Positions 46,228 through 55,795 of a stretch of DNA of 64,000 nt are shown piece after piece. The number at the start of each line of letters is the position of its first letter. The first letter of the stretch is position 1. Origin of the DNA: Manihot esculenta (taxonomy: Eukaryota > Streptophyta > Magnoliopsida > Malpighiales > Euphorbiaceae); NCBI RefSeq assembly GCF_001659605.2, contig NC_035164.2:15524295-15588294 (forward strand), given 5' to 3'. The position numbers and the translations under genes were made by a program. The notes beneath the pieces are model-generated. The model was not told the origin of the DNA, did no database searches, and saw only the letters and a program-made list of their open reading frames with translations.

Positions 46228-47980
46228 CCTGATTTCTTTTTGTAATTCTCCATACCATCCTGATTTCTTTTTGTAATTCTCCTATAGATATTGTTTCTTT
46301 AGGTTTCTTATCTTTATTTAATATTTTAGTTAAATCATAAGTTTGTTTTTCTATTTTAGGAATAGTATTTTTAATCTCTTCTATTTCTTCAAAACTTTTT
46401 ATTAATTTTTTAAGAAACTGTTCCTTTATACTGCTATCTTCTATATTATTTATTAATTCTAATAATGAGCCTTGCTCTTTAGTTAGAACATTTATCGATT
46501 TTTCTGACGAGCTAGTTCCTAACTCATCTATCTGATTCTCACTTTCTGTTATCTCTGATTCTGAAAGTTCTGAATTTATATATAATTCTTGAATTTTATT
46601 TATTATTTCTTCATCTAATTCTAACTCATTTAGTTTTTTATTGAACCTACAAAATTTAGATGTATGGCCCTTTTGCCCACAATTAAAACATATTAAATCT
46701 TTAAATGATTTTTTATTTTGGGTCTTATTGGCTGAAGTTCTCTTCATGTTCCTTTTATAGGGTTTATAATCTTTCCTTTTATAATATTCTTCCTTACTTG
46801 GTTTTACTATGTATTTTTTCTTGTAATATTTTTCCTTTTTATAATCTTTTCTTGGCTTAGAATTAGAACATTGACCATTACAACTTTTATCTTGGGTTAT
46901 TCCATAATCAAACTGTTTACAAAAAGATCCTAGTTCTTGCTTAGTCCTATGCATTTCATATTTTAAGGTTCTTTGTAACTTTAAATCCTGACAAATTTGT
47001 AATCCTTCTTTCTGAATTATACTTACCAGTTGGCCATATGTTAATCTTTTATATGGTATTGGGTGACCAAAATGTTGTTTTATGTTATTCCTAACTTTTT
47101 CCCCTAGAAAATAAGGAAGTCCTGCTAGGAATTTTTCTTTCCAAAAATCTTGATTTGAATCCTCTCTTAACATTAACCTAGTAAAAAATGTAGTTTTATA
47201 ATACTGAAAATCACTTAGTTTTTTACATTTTAAATTACTTAATAACTCAGCATTTTTATCTTTTAAAAGGGATGGATCTCCTATAAAATGTAATGAAATT
47301 ATTAGAATTAAAGTTGATACTGCATCTTGAATAGTTTCTCCTAATTCATTATATATAGGTTCGCCTTCACTATCCACTTGGATGGAATTTAAGATTTCTA
47401 ATTGATGAATATCTATTAGATGGTAATCCCACCAACCTTTTAATTGTCCTGTGAAACCTGCTATAATTATTTCAGCTATTGCTCTATCTGAAGCAAAAGA
47501 ATGAGTTTTATATGCATTAGCTGCCATAGTCATTTGTTGTAATAGACTTAAAATATTGTATTCAGATAGTCCATCTATGTTCCATTCATATACTGTTGAA
47601 GCATTATATTTAAACTGAGATGTAATATTTGGCTTTTCTATTAATCTTAAATCTGGTGCTCTACTTACTATTTCTCTATGTGATATAGGATTTATTTCAA
47701 ATTGCTTTATATCTTCTGAATCTGGTTGACTTTGCTCAGTTCCAGATCCTGACTCTCCTTCTAATACATTTATATTTCTAGATTGAGGAGTTTTTGGAAT
47801 TATATTTTTACTTGATTCTGAAGTTTCTATTTTACTTAACTGGTCTTTTAGACTTTGCAAAAATTCATTTTTATTAGCTTTTAATTCTTTTTGACTCGAA
47901 CTAGATATTTGATATGGTTTAAATATATGTGGTTTTATTTCTTTTTTCTCTTCTATTTCTACCTCTTTTTCTTTTATCAT
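46214..47980 (-). pseudogene. Endogenous virus coat protein region
   Basis: 588 codons open. A charged N terminus is followed by a capsid core with 'IAGFTGQLKGWWDYHL', typical of caulimovirid coat proteins. A basic Lys/Tyr-rich stretch and a CCHC zinc knuckle ('CFNCGQKGHTSKFC') lie about two-thirds along, then an acidic C terminus. The protein would package pregenomic RNA/DNA. It is part of ORF1; the frame ends artificially through the 31-bp duplication. Confidence 0.82.
46223..46284. repeat. 31-bp tandem duplication
   Basis: ACCATCCTGATTTC with TTTTTGTAATTCTCC occurs twice with a 31-bp period. Since 31 is not a multiple of three, it shifts the frame exactly where the coat-protein frame ends and the protease/RT frame begins. 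Confidence 0.9.
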
Positions 47981-48178
47981 TTTTTCTATCTTTTTTAACT
48001 GAGTACCAATACATATTAAACTTGCATTTCTAAAATTATTTTGCTCTATGATATTTTTATCTGTATCATTTTCTTTAGATATTTTATATGGTGCACAAAT
48101 TATTTCATTTTCTCCATGTTTTATTTTACTAATTGTTTTAGGTGGAAACTCACTCTGGATTACTTTATCATTTACAAT

Positions 48179-48739
48179 TCATTCTGGCCTCTTATCCCTT
48201 ATTGTTATTGGGTTAATACATTTCCTTTTATATAATTTAAACCACTCAAAAAATCCTACTTCTCCTTTATCTTGGTTAATATAATTAAGATATTCTTCTT
48301 TTAGATTTTCAAACTTATATTCTTTAACAAATTTATTTAGTTTACTTAAATTCTTCGTCTTTGTTATTTCCTTTATAAATTTCTTTTCAATTTTTTCTTT
48401 AGTAAGAACATTTAATTCTCTGTTTATATTATTTATATTTTCGGTTATGGCAGATGGTGATTCTGGTGATGAAGGTGCTATTTCAGCCTGTTGATTTAAA
48501 TAATTTTCTATAGGGTTATAAACTGCCTGGGGTACTGAAGAACTATAATCTACTCCTTTCATTTTATGATGTCTATCTGGGATATCTGATGTTGAAAATC
48601 TGAGTTTTACTATAGTCTGAATTACTGGTTTAGGTTCATCTCCTTTATATGTTGCATATATTACTGATGGTAGGTTTGAAACTCTTCCTATGTCTTCTGT
48701 TATTTCAGAGGAAGAAGATCCTGTATACCTATTGCTCAT
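48179..48739 (-). pseudogene. Endogenous virus ORF1 segment between movement and coat proteins
   Basis: 186 codons in the same frame as the pieces on either side, separated from them by stops. Contains 'FEWFKLYKRKCINPI' near its end. I recognise no separate enzymatic domain; by position it is the linker or N-terminal capsid region of the polyprotein. Confidence 0.55.
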
Positions 48740-48853
48740 ACTTCTATTAAATTTTAGTGATACTTTGCCATCTTCAAACTACTCTATTCTACTTAAACTC
48801 GTATTTGGTTTTACCTTTTCTTGTTCTGGAGGGGGTACAATCCCTTCTAATAT

Positions 48854-49600
48854 TCATTCATCTGGCAAGGTTATATCCTTCCATTGGATTGTTTTAGGAA
48901 TTACTGTATTTGTTTTAGTTAGATCCGTCTGTAAAAATCTTGTTTCTCCTCTTTTAGGCTGTAGTTTATATTTAGTTCCAAAAGCTGAATTCATAGCTTT
49001 ATAATGGATTTTATATATTAATGCTATTGGAATAGACCCTTGCTTCATTTTATAATTATGGGTTTTTATTTCTAAGACTATACTATCTAAAATATTTAAG
49101 TCATTTAAAGAGATTGTCATATCTGGATATACTTCAAATGATATTGGTCCTTCACTTAAACTAGTTTCTATAGATCCTAACAAAGAATCTTGAAAATTTA
49201 AAAATCTTGCATCTCTTACTACTGCTAGTATACTAGTGTTTAGTCCTTCTCTAATTAAAGGTTTTATTCCTACTTGTATTAATCCTATATGAATATACTT
49301 ATACTTTTTACTCCTATGATGATTTAGTGCACTTCCTGATAAAAGAGTTATTTTCTCAAAAGGTTTACTTAATTGAAAATCTCTTTCTTCTGTTTTAATT
49401 ACATAATCTGTTTTAACAACATTGAATTTTGAGATTTTATAAATATGTTCTTTATCTACTTTAGGAATTTCCCACTCATCTATAGCTTTTACAAAATCTT
49501 CTAAAATTAACTCATTTTTATTTATTACTCTTTTAATTTCTGAAGACTCTGAATCATCTGATTTTACTGTACTAGCCGATTTACACAGAAAAGGATTCAT
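48854..49600 (-). pseudogene. Endogenous virus movement protein
   Basis: 248 codons from an ATG at 49600, about 150 nt after the tRNA primer site. The sequence follows the 30K-type caulimovirid movement protein pattern: 'YIHIGLIQVGIKPLIREG', 'ALIYKIHYKAMNSAFG', then 'TFLQTDL'-like end. Such proteins form tubules through plasmodesmata. It is followed in frame by two close stops (48856-48854 and about 48790) in what should be a continuous ORF1. Confidence 0.82.
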
Positions 49601-49748
49601 TTTAAAAAATCTTGAATTATGTCGTGGCCACTGCCTATTATACCCTATGACGCCTAAACCTTGGCTAAAACGGGTTCAGTTGGCATACCCAAAACATACT
49701 TACTCAAGATCTTTAATTATAGATTCCTCTCATGCATAAATGTTCCTA

Positions 49749-49761
49749 GGCTCTGATACCA
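49749..49761 (-). promoter_or_regulatory. Viral tRNA-Met primer binding site
   Basis: TGGTATCAGAGCC on the minus strand marks position 1 of caulimovirid genomes, upstream of the movement protein ORF. At the other end of the integrant only GATACCA (27357-27363) of this site remains. Confidence 0.88.
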
Positions 49762-49904
49762 GCAAACAAATTAGGACCGTTTACAAACAGATTCAGAGTT
49801 ATTAATAAGTTTTTTAACAAACAAATTTCTGATGTGGAAGATCAGCCTAAGCCGCAACCACAGAGCATACTTATGGTGGTTTTAATTTGTTTTAGTACTA
49901 AGGT
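49755..49904 (-). repeat. Terminal redundancy of the endogenous virus, high-coordinate copy
   Basis: 150-bp partner of 27357-27506. Confidence 0.9.
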
Positions 49905-50007
49905 TGCAGGAACCCTGACCTTAGTACTAAAACAAATTAAAACCACCATAAGTATGCTCTGTGGTTGCGGCTTAGGCTGATCTTTCACATCAGAAATTTG
50001 TTTGTTA
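49815..50007. repeat. Palindrome with 90-bp arms at the viral end
   Basis: Arms 49815-49904 and 49918-50007 are reverse complements with about one mismatch; the 13-bp spacer is TGCAGGAACCCTG. The right arm is an inverted copy of the viral leader, so the integrated molecule ends in a fold-back. Confidence 0.93.
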
Positions 50008-50032
50008 TATATATATATATATATATATATAT
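50006..50032. repeat. (TA)n run at viral junction
   Basis: About 13 TA units directly follow the fold-back arm; the other viral end also abuts an AT run. Confidence 0.92.
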
Positions 50033-50339
50033 TCAGGGGAAATTCTATTAGTTTTTTTTTAGTTATATCCGTCTTTACAGATTAGAGAATGGGTATAACA
50101 ACTTGTTCATGTCAATGTTGTATCTACATCGATAAAATAAGACCAAGATATCATTGATATGTCCCATAATGGAGAAGAAAAAGAGAAACGAGAAGATAAT
50201 AATGATGGCAACTCTAGCAACAAAGAGGATGATAATCTTGACAGTTAAGAATATACATAATAATATAGTTATACTTATTATTATTATTATTATTTAAAAC
50301 TTGATGCGCTTAATTATATCTTTTATATTATTTGTTAGT
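50033..50339. other. Flank with acidic remnant, no gene model
   Basis: 50160-50250 translates to an acidic Glu/Lys/Asn/Asp-rich stretch that may be an upstream exon of the B3 gene that follows. No start or splice pattern can be fixed. Confidence 0.35.
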
Positions 50340-50775
50340 TAATTTGGAAGTCATACAACCAAGGCCAGAAGATCCAAGATTTTTATGTTCAATGAACAAG
50401 CAGGATTTTAAGTACAAAGTAGTAAGTCATCATTACTTTGATTATATTTTCTTGATATCTTTAATTCATTATTACTTTATTTTTATTTGTTTCATGTAAC
50501 AGAATATTCATGTACAATTTCTTAGAAATTATATTGGAGATCAAAGGAAGATGGTAGCAATTCACAGCAATGAGAAACAAACGTACTAGAGGTATCAGTA
50601 TGTGCCTAGACTGAATGCTAGAGGAGTTATGAACAAAGGAAGATTTGAGAGTGACTGGCTTCAGTTTGTTGCTACACATGAGTTGAGGAGCACAGATACA
50701 CTGGAGTTTATGCTTACAGCAAATGCTCCTCAGCATCTGCAGTTTTATGCCATCATCCATAGGCAAAGAAGATGA
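50340..50775 (+). pseudogene. B3-domain transcription factor pseudogene
   Basis: Two probable exon pieces: 50340-50421 ('QPRPEDPRFLCSMNKQDFKYK', then a GTAAGT donor) and about 50502-50775. The second reads 'NIHVQFLRNYIGD', then 'LNARGVMNKGRFESDWLQF' and 'LRSTDTLEFML' to 'FYAIIHR', which follows the B3 fold order (L-x-x-x-Y/F, W-x-x-F, L-x-x-x-D-x-L-x-F, F-x-x-I-x-R). A TAG at about 50590 interrupts the frame where a Trp would fit. B3 proteins bind DNA in the nucleus. It belongs with the REM/DUF313-like group by appearance; the assignment is moderate. Confidence 0.5.
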
Positions 50776-51443
50776 TTCTCACTCTATTTAATAGTTGTGG
50801 AACAATATAATATAATGTTTATTTAATTTGATGTTTATATTTACATATATTTTGGGCAAATTTGGCACAATATATATACTTATGTATATATATTTTGATG
50901 TTATATATTGGATAAAATTTATTTTATGAATTTTTCTTTTTTCTTTTTTCTTTTTTATGCTACTAACATGTTTATTTTATAAGGATTATATGTATACTAT
51001 TCACTATCTTTGTGAACACTCCAAATATATTAATTAACATGCCATTAGAGGTTAAGTTAGATATGATAAGTACAACTACTGAAGATTAAATCAGTAGAAA
51101 AATAATATCAAGATATTAAACTCATCAAAATCATGCGTATCTTCTCATGTAAATAAACTTTACCAGCTTCACTATGAAAATTGTATCATTAGAACACAAC
51201 TAACGTACATACTTTCCAACGATACTTAGCATTTCATGCATGATAGTCACATAACTTGTCATACAATAAAACTCTTCCAACTGATCCTTTAAGAATAAAT
51301 TAATTTTAATTTATTGTGTCATATCATACATCCAGTATAATTATAGTACATATCTTAAAACTATAATAATTTGCATTGAGCCAATCAACACTTATTAATG
51401 AAACTAAATTACTGTGAAAGACATAATGTTATGTCTTCCATCT
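50776..51443. other. AT-rich spacer, nothing recognised
   Basis: No open frame or paired repeat of note between the B3 pseudogene and the next TATA box. Confidence 0.5.
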
Positions 51444-51453
51444 CTATATAAAG
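51444..51453 (+). promoter_or_regulatory. TATA box
   Basis: CTATATAAAG lies 70 bp upstream of the ATG at 51523, a textbook plant TATA element and distance. Confidence 0.5.
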
Positions 51454-51522
51454 TTGCTAAGAAAACCTAAACATTACATCATTTACATTAAAAAGATTCT
51501 CAAGCTACTCTGTCTTCCTTCG

Positions 51523-51711
51523 ATGGCAACCAGTACTCCTGTTAAGAAAAATAATAGCAAATGGACTCTGCCAGCATCTCCAGCAACTTTAGAAACTACA
51601 TATCAATTTACCATAGGCCAATTTCTGGATATGAAAGATGAAATCAATGATCTTCTGAAGAGAATGGTGAAGTTATACGGAAAGGAAGATATTAAAGTTT
51701 TGATATTGTAG
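51523..51711 (+). CDS. Short unrecognised ORF (62 aa), possibly truncated
   Basis: Starts at the first ATG after the TATA box; encodes 'MATSTPVKKNNSKWTLPA', then a predicted helical stretch ('QFLDMKDEINDLLKRMVKLYG'). I do not recognise the family. The region around its stop is duplicated in tandem (51650-51862), and the second copy continues into an acidic stretch ending at about 51935, so the present stop may not be the ancestral end. It could be a young small gene or the first exon of a decayed one. Confidence 0.35.
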   Translation: MATSTPVKKNNSKWTLPASPATLETTYQFTIGQFLDMKDEINDLLKRMVKLYGKEDIKVLIL

Positions 51712-51862
51712 GATTATCCTCTTATCAATGTATATGAAATGATGATGGAACTTTAATATCTTCCTGAAGAGAATAGTGAAGTTATATGGAAAGGAAGATA
51801 TTAAAATTTTGATGTTGTAGGATTATCCTCTTATCAATGTATATGAAATGATGATGGAACTT
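51650..51862. repeat. ~104-bp tandem duplication across the end of the small ORF
   Basis: Copies 51650-51753 and 51759-51862 share GAAGTTATA(C/T)GGAAAGGAAG and GGATTATCCTCTTATCAATG, with about six differences. Confidence 0.9.
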
Positions 51863-52596
51863 ATTGAAGGTGAGAAAAAAGATGTTGCAAAGACAGAAGT
51901 TGTGCAACTTTCTGATAATTCATCTGAACTTTGATGGAATTGAATATCTTTTACAAAGATGTTTTTTGTTAACTTTTTTGTTCTTATTATGAAGGTAATT
52001 CTGGAACATCTAATATGATAAACTATGATTAATGATGCTTCATTTTTACTATTATTTTATATCGATGTATTTCCTTTTTGTTTATAGTTTAAATGAAATA
52101 GTGATATACTTTTTTGCTATAACATTGTTTCTTTTATAAACAATATAATTTATCAAATTGCAGCTTTTGATATCATTAAGAAAATTAAGAAATTTACATT
52201 TTGAGGTTAAAATTATTGACAGATATAATAATATACATCCTACAATGAAGAGCATATAATAAATGATAAAAGAAATAATAATTTTAAAGTGTAATCGAAG
52301 AATAGTACATCCATATTAGTGAATCAAATGTAAGTTTTGTGCTTTTTCTTTATAATCACGAAAAAAAAAACTTCACAAATTTCATGTTGGTCATTTGAGT
52401 GCCTTTGCAATATAAATCTTTTAGAATAAAAAAAAAATGACAGTAGAAAAAATTAATTACTTAGCATTATAATCCATTTTTATCAAACATTTCATGGACA
52501 TAAAAAGCTATAAAATTCATTAATAATTAATCTTTTTTTTATTTACAAAACACAGCCAATTTATATCCCAATTAATAAAGTAATAACCAAAACATT
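51863..52596. other. AT-rich spacer, nothing recognised
   Basis: No convincing open frame; 3' flank of the small ORF. Confidence 0.45.
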
Positions 52597-52862
52597 TACA
52601 TTTGTTTGATTATATTCACTGGCTTCCTTTCCATCTTCTGCAATAGATGTTGCAAAATGTTATTTGATGAAGATTCTCCAACTAAATATGAACTTTCACT
52701 CTTTTTTTACTCAATGTAAAAGTTATATGTTTCAATAGCCTCTTTCTCAGTCTCATACAATTTGAACACGCTTTTACTGACGCTCACAACATTCTGTGTA
52801 CATTCATGCCATGAAGTGTGAATTTCAGTTTTATAATCTTCAAAAATAATGTAATTATTTTT
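52597..52862 (-). pseudogene. RNase H1 hybrid-binding / viroplasmin-like domain fragment
   Basis: The minus-strand frame 52862-52707 (51 codons, no ATG) reads 'YIIFEDYKTEIHTSWHEC', then 'VFKLYETEKEAIETY'. This follows the RNase H1 N-terminal hybrid-binding domain (Pfam Cauli_VI) pattern: Y-x-V-F...G-I-x-x-S-W-x-E-C...F-K-x-Y-x-x-x-x-E-A. After a TAA at 52709-52707 the same frame stays protein-like ('ESSSNNILQHLLQKMERKP') to a TAA near 52597. The domain binds RNA-DNA hybrids in cellular RNase H and occurs in plant and viral proteins. Here it is a fragment, perhaps one exon of a lost gene. Confidence 0.5.
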
Positions 52863-53814
52863 TTAGTTGCCTTCTTTTACTAATTAGCAAATTCGAAACA
52901 GAATACGAGAATGGGAGAAGTAGACGAATTGGAACTTGATATTTATTTTATCTCAATAATGGATGATAACTCTATATTGAAGATAATAGAGGGATAAAGA
53001 GGAGAAGGAGAGGAAGTGGATAAGGGGTTGAAGAGAACTTTATTATTTTTTTCTTACAAACGATTATCTTGAAGAGGAGGAGAGGAAGTGAAGAAGGAAA
53101 ATATAGTTAAAAGATAGTAAAATTAAACATGTAGTTAAAAAATAATAAAATTAAAGTGGGAGAAATAAATGAGTTGTCATTTACATAAAAAAAAAAAAAT
53201 CCTTACATTGAGACTTGTAATTATTGAAGGATGAGAGAGAATTTTAAATTTGAATTTCAAATTATACACATTGTTTCATGAAAAATTTTTAAAAGGGAAA
53301 ATATATAAATTTGACATGTGAAATTATATATATATCCTTATTGATACACATTAATGTGGATCAACTTGATCCCTAAAGTTTTTCCCATAAATATATATAT
53401 ATATAATGAAGAAATATATTATTTAATTCCTATATTATGAAAAATCTCATTTAATTAAAGATTTCTGGTGTTTTAAAAACCTAATCATTAGTCCTTTTAT
53501 TAATTTTAACTATTAAATACTGTAAAAAAGTCTAAAAAATCTAATCAGTAGAAAAACGTTAGGGATATTTTAATGTATCCTTCAAAGTTAAGTGACCAAC
53601 TAATAAATTTTACTTAAGAGACTAAATAGTAACTTTTTAAAAAATATAACACTCTTTTACGCATATTGATAATTTATTATTTAAATACATTTGAAAAAAT
53701 ATATTTATATTTATAAATAGATTTACTATTAAAATCTCCATTTGCACTGTAAATAGATATTAAAAGAAGAGTATAAATGGGCAACCCCGGACTGAAGTGC
53801 AAGTTTTTGGAGAT
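52863..53814. other. Spacer, no gene recognised
   Basis: AT-rich, with a (TA)n at about 53391-53405. A purine-rich block (GAGGAGAAGGAGAGGAAG at about 52995-53020) is partly repeated at 53073-53095. Confidence 0.5.
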
Positions 53815-54165
53815 AGAAATCCAAAGTATTAGATATAGAAACACCAATTTTTCCACATTCATGGATAAAAATTATATTTACTCGTTTGAATAGTGGATAC
53901 TTTTATACCAGCAAATGCACGGTGAAACAAATCATTCTGAATCACTTTCAAAGCTCGTTTTAATCGAGATGAGGGGATTTTGTGTTGGTGGCAGAAATCC
54001 AAAGTATCTTGGCGCAATTTCAGATATAGAAATATCAGTTTTTCCACATTCATGGAGGAAAATTATATTTACTCGTTTGAACAGTAAATGTATGGTGAAA
54101 CAAATCATTCTGAATCACTTTCAAAGTTGGTTTTAATTGAGATGAGGGTATTTTATGTTGGCTTT
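53815..54165. repeat. ~175-bp direct tandem duplication
   Basis: Copies 53815-53991 and 53992-54165 share TTTTTCCACATTCATGGA, AAATTATATTTACTCGTTTG and CAAATCATTCTGAATCACTT. Each copy has small indels, so the duplication is not recent. Short open frames in it are of no recognised type. Confidence 0.85.
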
Positions 54166-55081
54166 TTAATTTTAATTTTTCCTGCTTCCATGTCTCACAA
54201 GCTGCTCTTTTGGAAGAGCCCTTGACCATTGAAGAATTTAAGAAATATGGAGTTGTGGTTCTTCTAAAGCACCGGTCTCTAATGATGCTAACTTATTTTT
54301 TGATAAAAAAATATATTACTATAGCCCTTATTTGATATGCGGTTCTTATAAAAAAAAAAAATTGAATTTTATTATTTTTATTTATACAATTCAATTTTTT
54401 TATAAAAAAAATAAATATAATACAATTCAATTGAACTCTTTTATATTAGACAAATTGATAATAAATTTAAATTGATTTAATTTCCATCATTCTTATTATC
54501 ATTAAATTAATTTATTCTTATAAATTACAATTATTTTTATCACATTTATTGAAAAAGTATTATTAATATTTTTATAACATTTAGAATCCAAATTTTACAT
54601 AAAATCTAAAGATTATTTTTTAAAATTAACAAAATAATATAATAAATTTCTTAATATAATTTATAAATATTAATAGTCAAAATAATTTTTTAAAGTGCAA
54701 TTATTAAATAAAAATAAGAAATAAATTTAAAATTAAAACAAACAATAAAAGATAGAAGATAAAGAAAAAAAAAAGAGTTTTCAAAGGCTAATTAAGTAAT
54801 TTTGATGTAAATAGCCTTAAGTGAAAATTATTTCTTGCAAAATTCTAAAAATTTAGCAAGATTTACTTTTAGTTCAAAATCAATTCTCACAAGAATTCAA
54901 GGTAATTGAATTCTTACATTTTTCCAAACACAAAAAAAAATTAGGAAAAATGTTTTATTTCTTTTAAATTCTTTTAAAATTAGGCATTTCAAATAAGGGT
55001 TTAGGAAGAAAAATTCATTTTTTTTGTATTTTTTAAAATTAGACATTAAAAACAAGAGTATAGTGTGTTTGGATAAAATGA
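54166..55081. other. Spacer with one short protein-like stretch
   Basis: 54190-54290 translates to 'EEPLTIEEFKKYGVVVL' in one plus frame, which looks coding but is too short to identify. The rest is AT-rich. Confidence 0.4.
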
Positions 55082-55795
55082 ATGGAGATAGCTTTGGTTC
55101 CTCTGTTTCACTTGTACCTTTGGTTGCAAGTTCATAATCTGAGGGATAGCTTTTGGTCTGAAAAGGTGGCTAAACATATGGGTAATGAGGTTGGTGAATA
55201 TCTGAATGTCAATTCTACTAGTTTCAAGAGCCAAGAGAGAAGCCTTATTTGCGGGTTAGAGTAAAGTTTGATATCCATCCCCATTTGTGAGGCGATGTAT
55301 CTCCGACGAGTCGATGAGGAAGGTTTCTTTGCTAATTTTGAATATGAGAGATTGCCCAATTTCTATTTTATCTGTGATATTTTGGGACAGGGAGAATGTT
55401 TCTGTCGGAAACATTTAGAGAGTAATGGTCAGTCGTTGGAACAAAGGTATGGACTGGAATTGAATGCTGATCCTCGCCGGAAATTGCGGAGTATAGGTGC
55501 AAGGTGGCTAAAGGATGAACCATCGCCGGCAGAAGAGATCGCTGCTGGTGTCAGTGGTGGTTACAGTTTTGGAATATCGAGTTCTGCTTCTAAAAATAAG
55601 GCGAGTAGTGCACAATCTAATTCAAATTCAAATGGGACCGATGGAGGATCAACTGTGGTGGATAAAGGAAATCAGAATCCAACATTAAATCAGTTAAATT
55701 ACAATGTTGGGCTAGGTAATGGTAAGGCCCAAGTTGTGTCTATCTCTAACCCAAAGAGAAGGCGTATAGGCCAGAATGTTGAGGGGAGGTAATAT
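55082..55795 (+). pseudogene. LINE ORF1 (DUF4283 / zf-CCHC_4)
   Basis: Contains 'HLYLWLQVHNLRDSFWSEKV' (the RNA-binding-like DUF4283 C-terminal part) followed by the zinc-knuckle region 'YERLPNFYFICDILGQGECF' and a Ser/Asn-rich tail ending at a TAA at 55790-55792. The knuckle is degenerate: the first Cys is Tyr and the expected His is Gln. The frame slips at about 55241 and again near 55290, with a stop at 55262. The N terminus is missing. Confidence 0.75.

Larger units (their letters stand above)
27357..50007 (-). mobile_element. Endogenous pararetrovirus (caulimovirid, florendovirus-like), interrupted twice
   Basis: On the minus strand, from high to low coordinate: a tRNA-Met primer site (49761-49749), movement protein, coat protein with zinc knuckle, protease/RT/RNase H, a second ORF overlapping the first by 20 nt, and a TATA promoter (27772-27761). 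Without the two nested insertions the unit is about 8 kb, the size of a whole caulimovirid genome. A two-ORF arrangement with all replication domains in ORF1 fits florendoviruses, which are known widely as endogenous copies in plant genomes; genus is inference. Ends carry a 150-bp terminal redundancy and both junctions lie in AT-dinucleotide repeats. Stops, a frameshifting duplication and the insertions show it is defective. Confidence 0.85.

Noticed and set aside
49618..49762. LTR of a gypsy element beside the tRNA-Met site at 49749-49761
   Set aside because: The site is followed by a movement protein and the order is movement-coat-RT without integrase, so it is a pararetrovirus.
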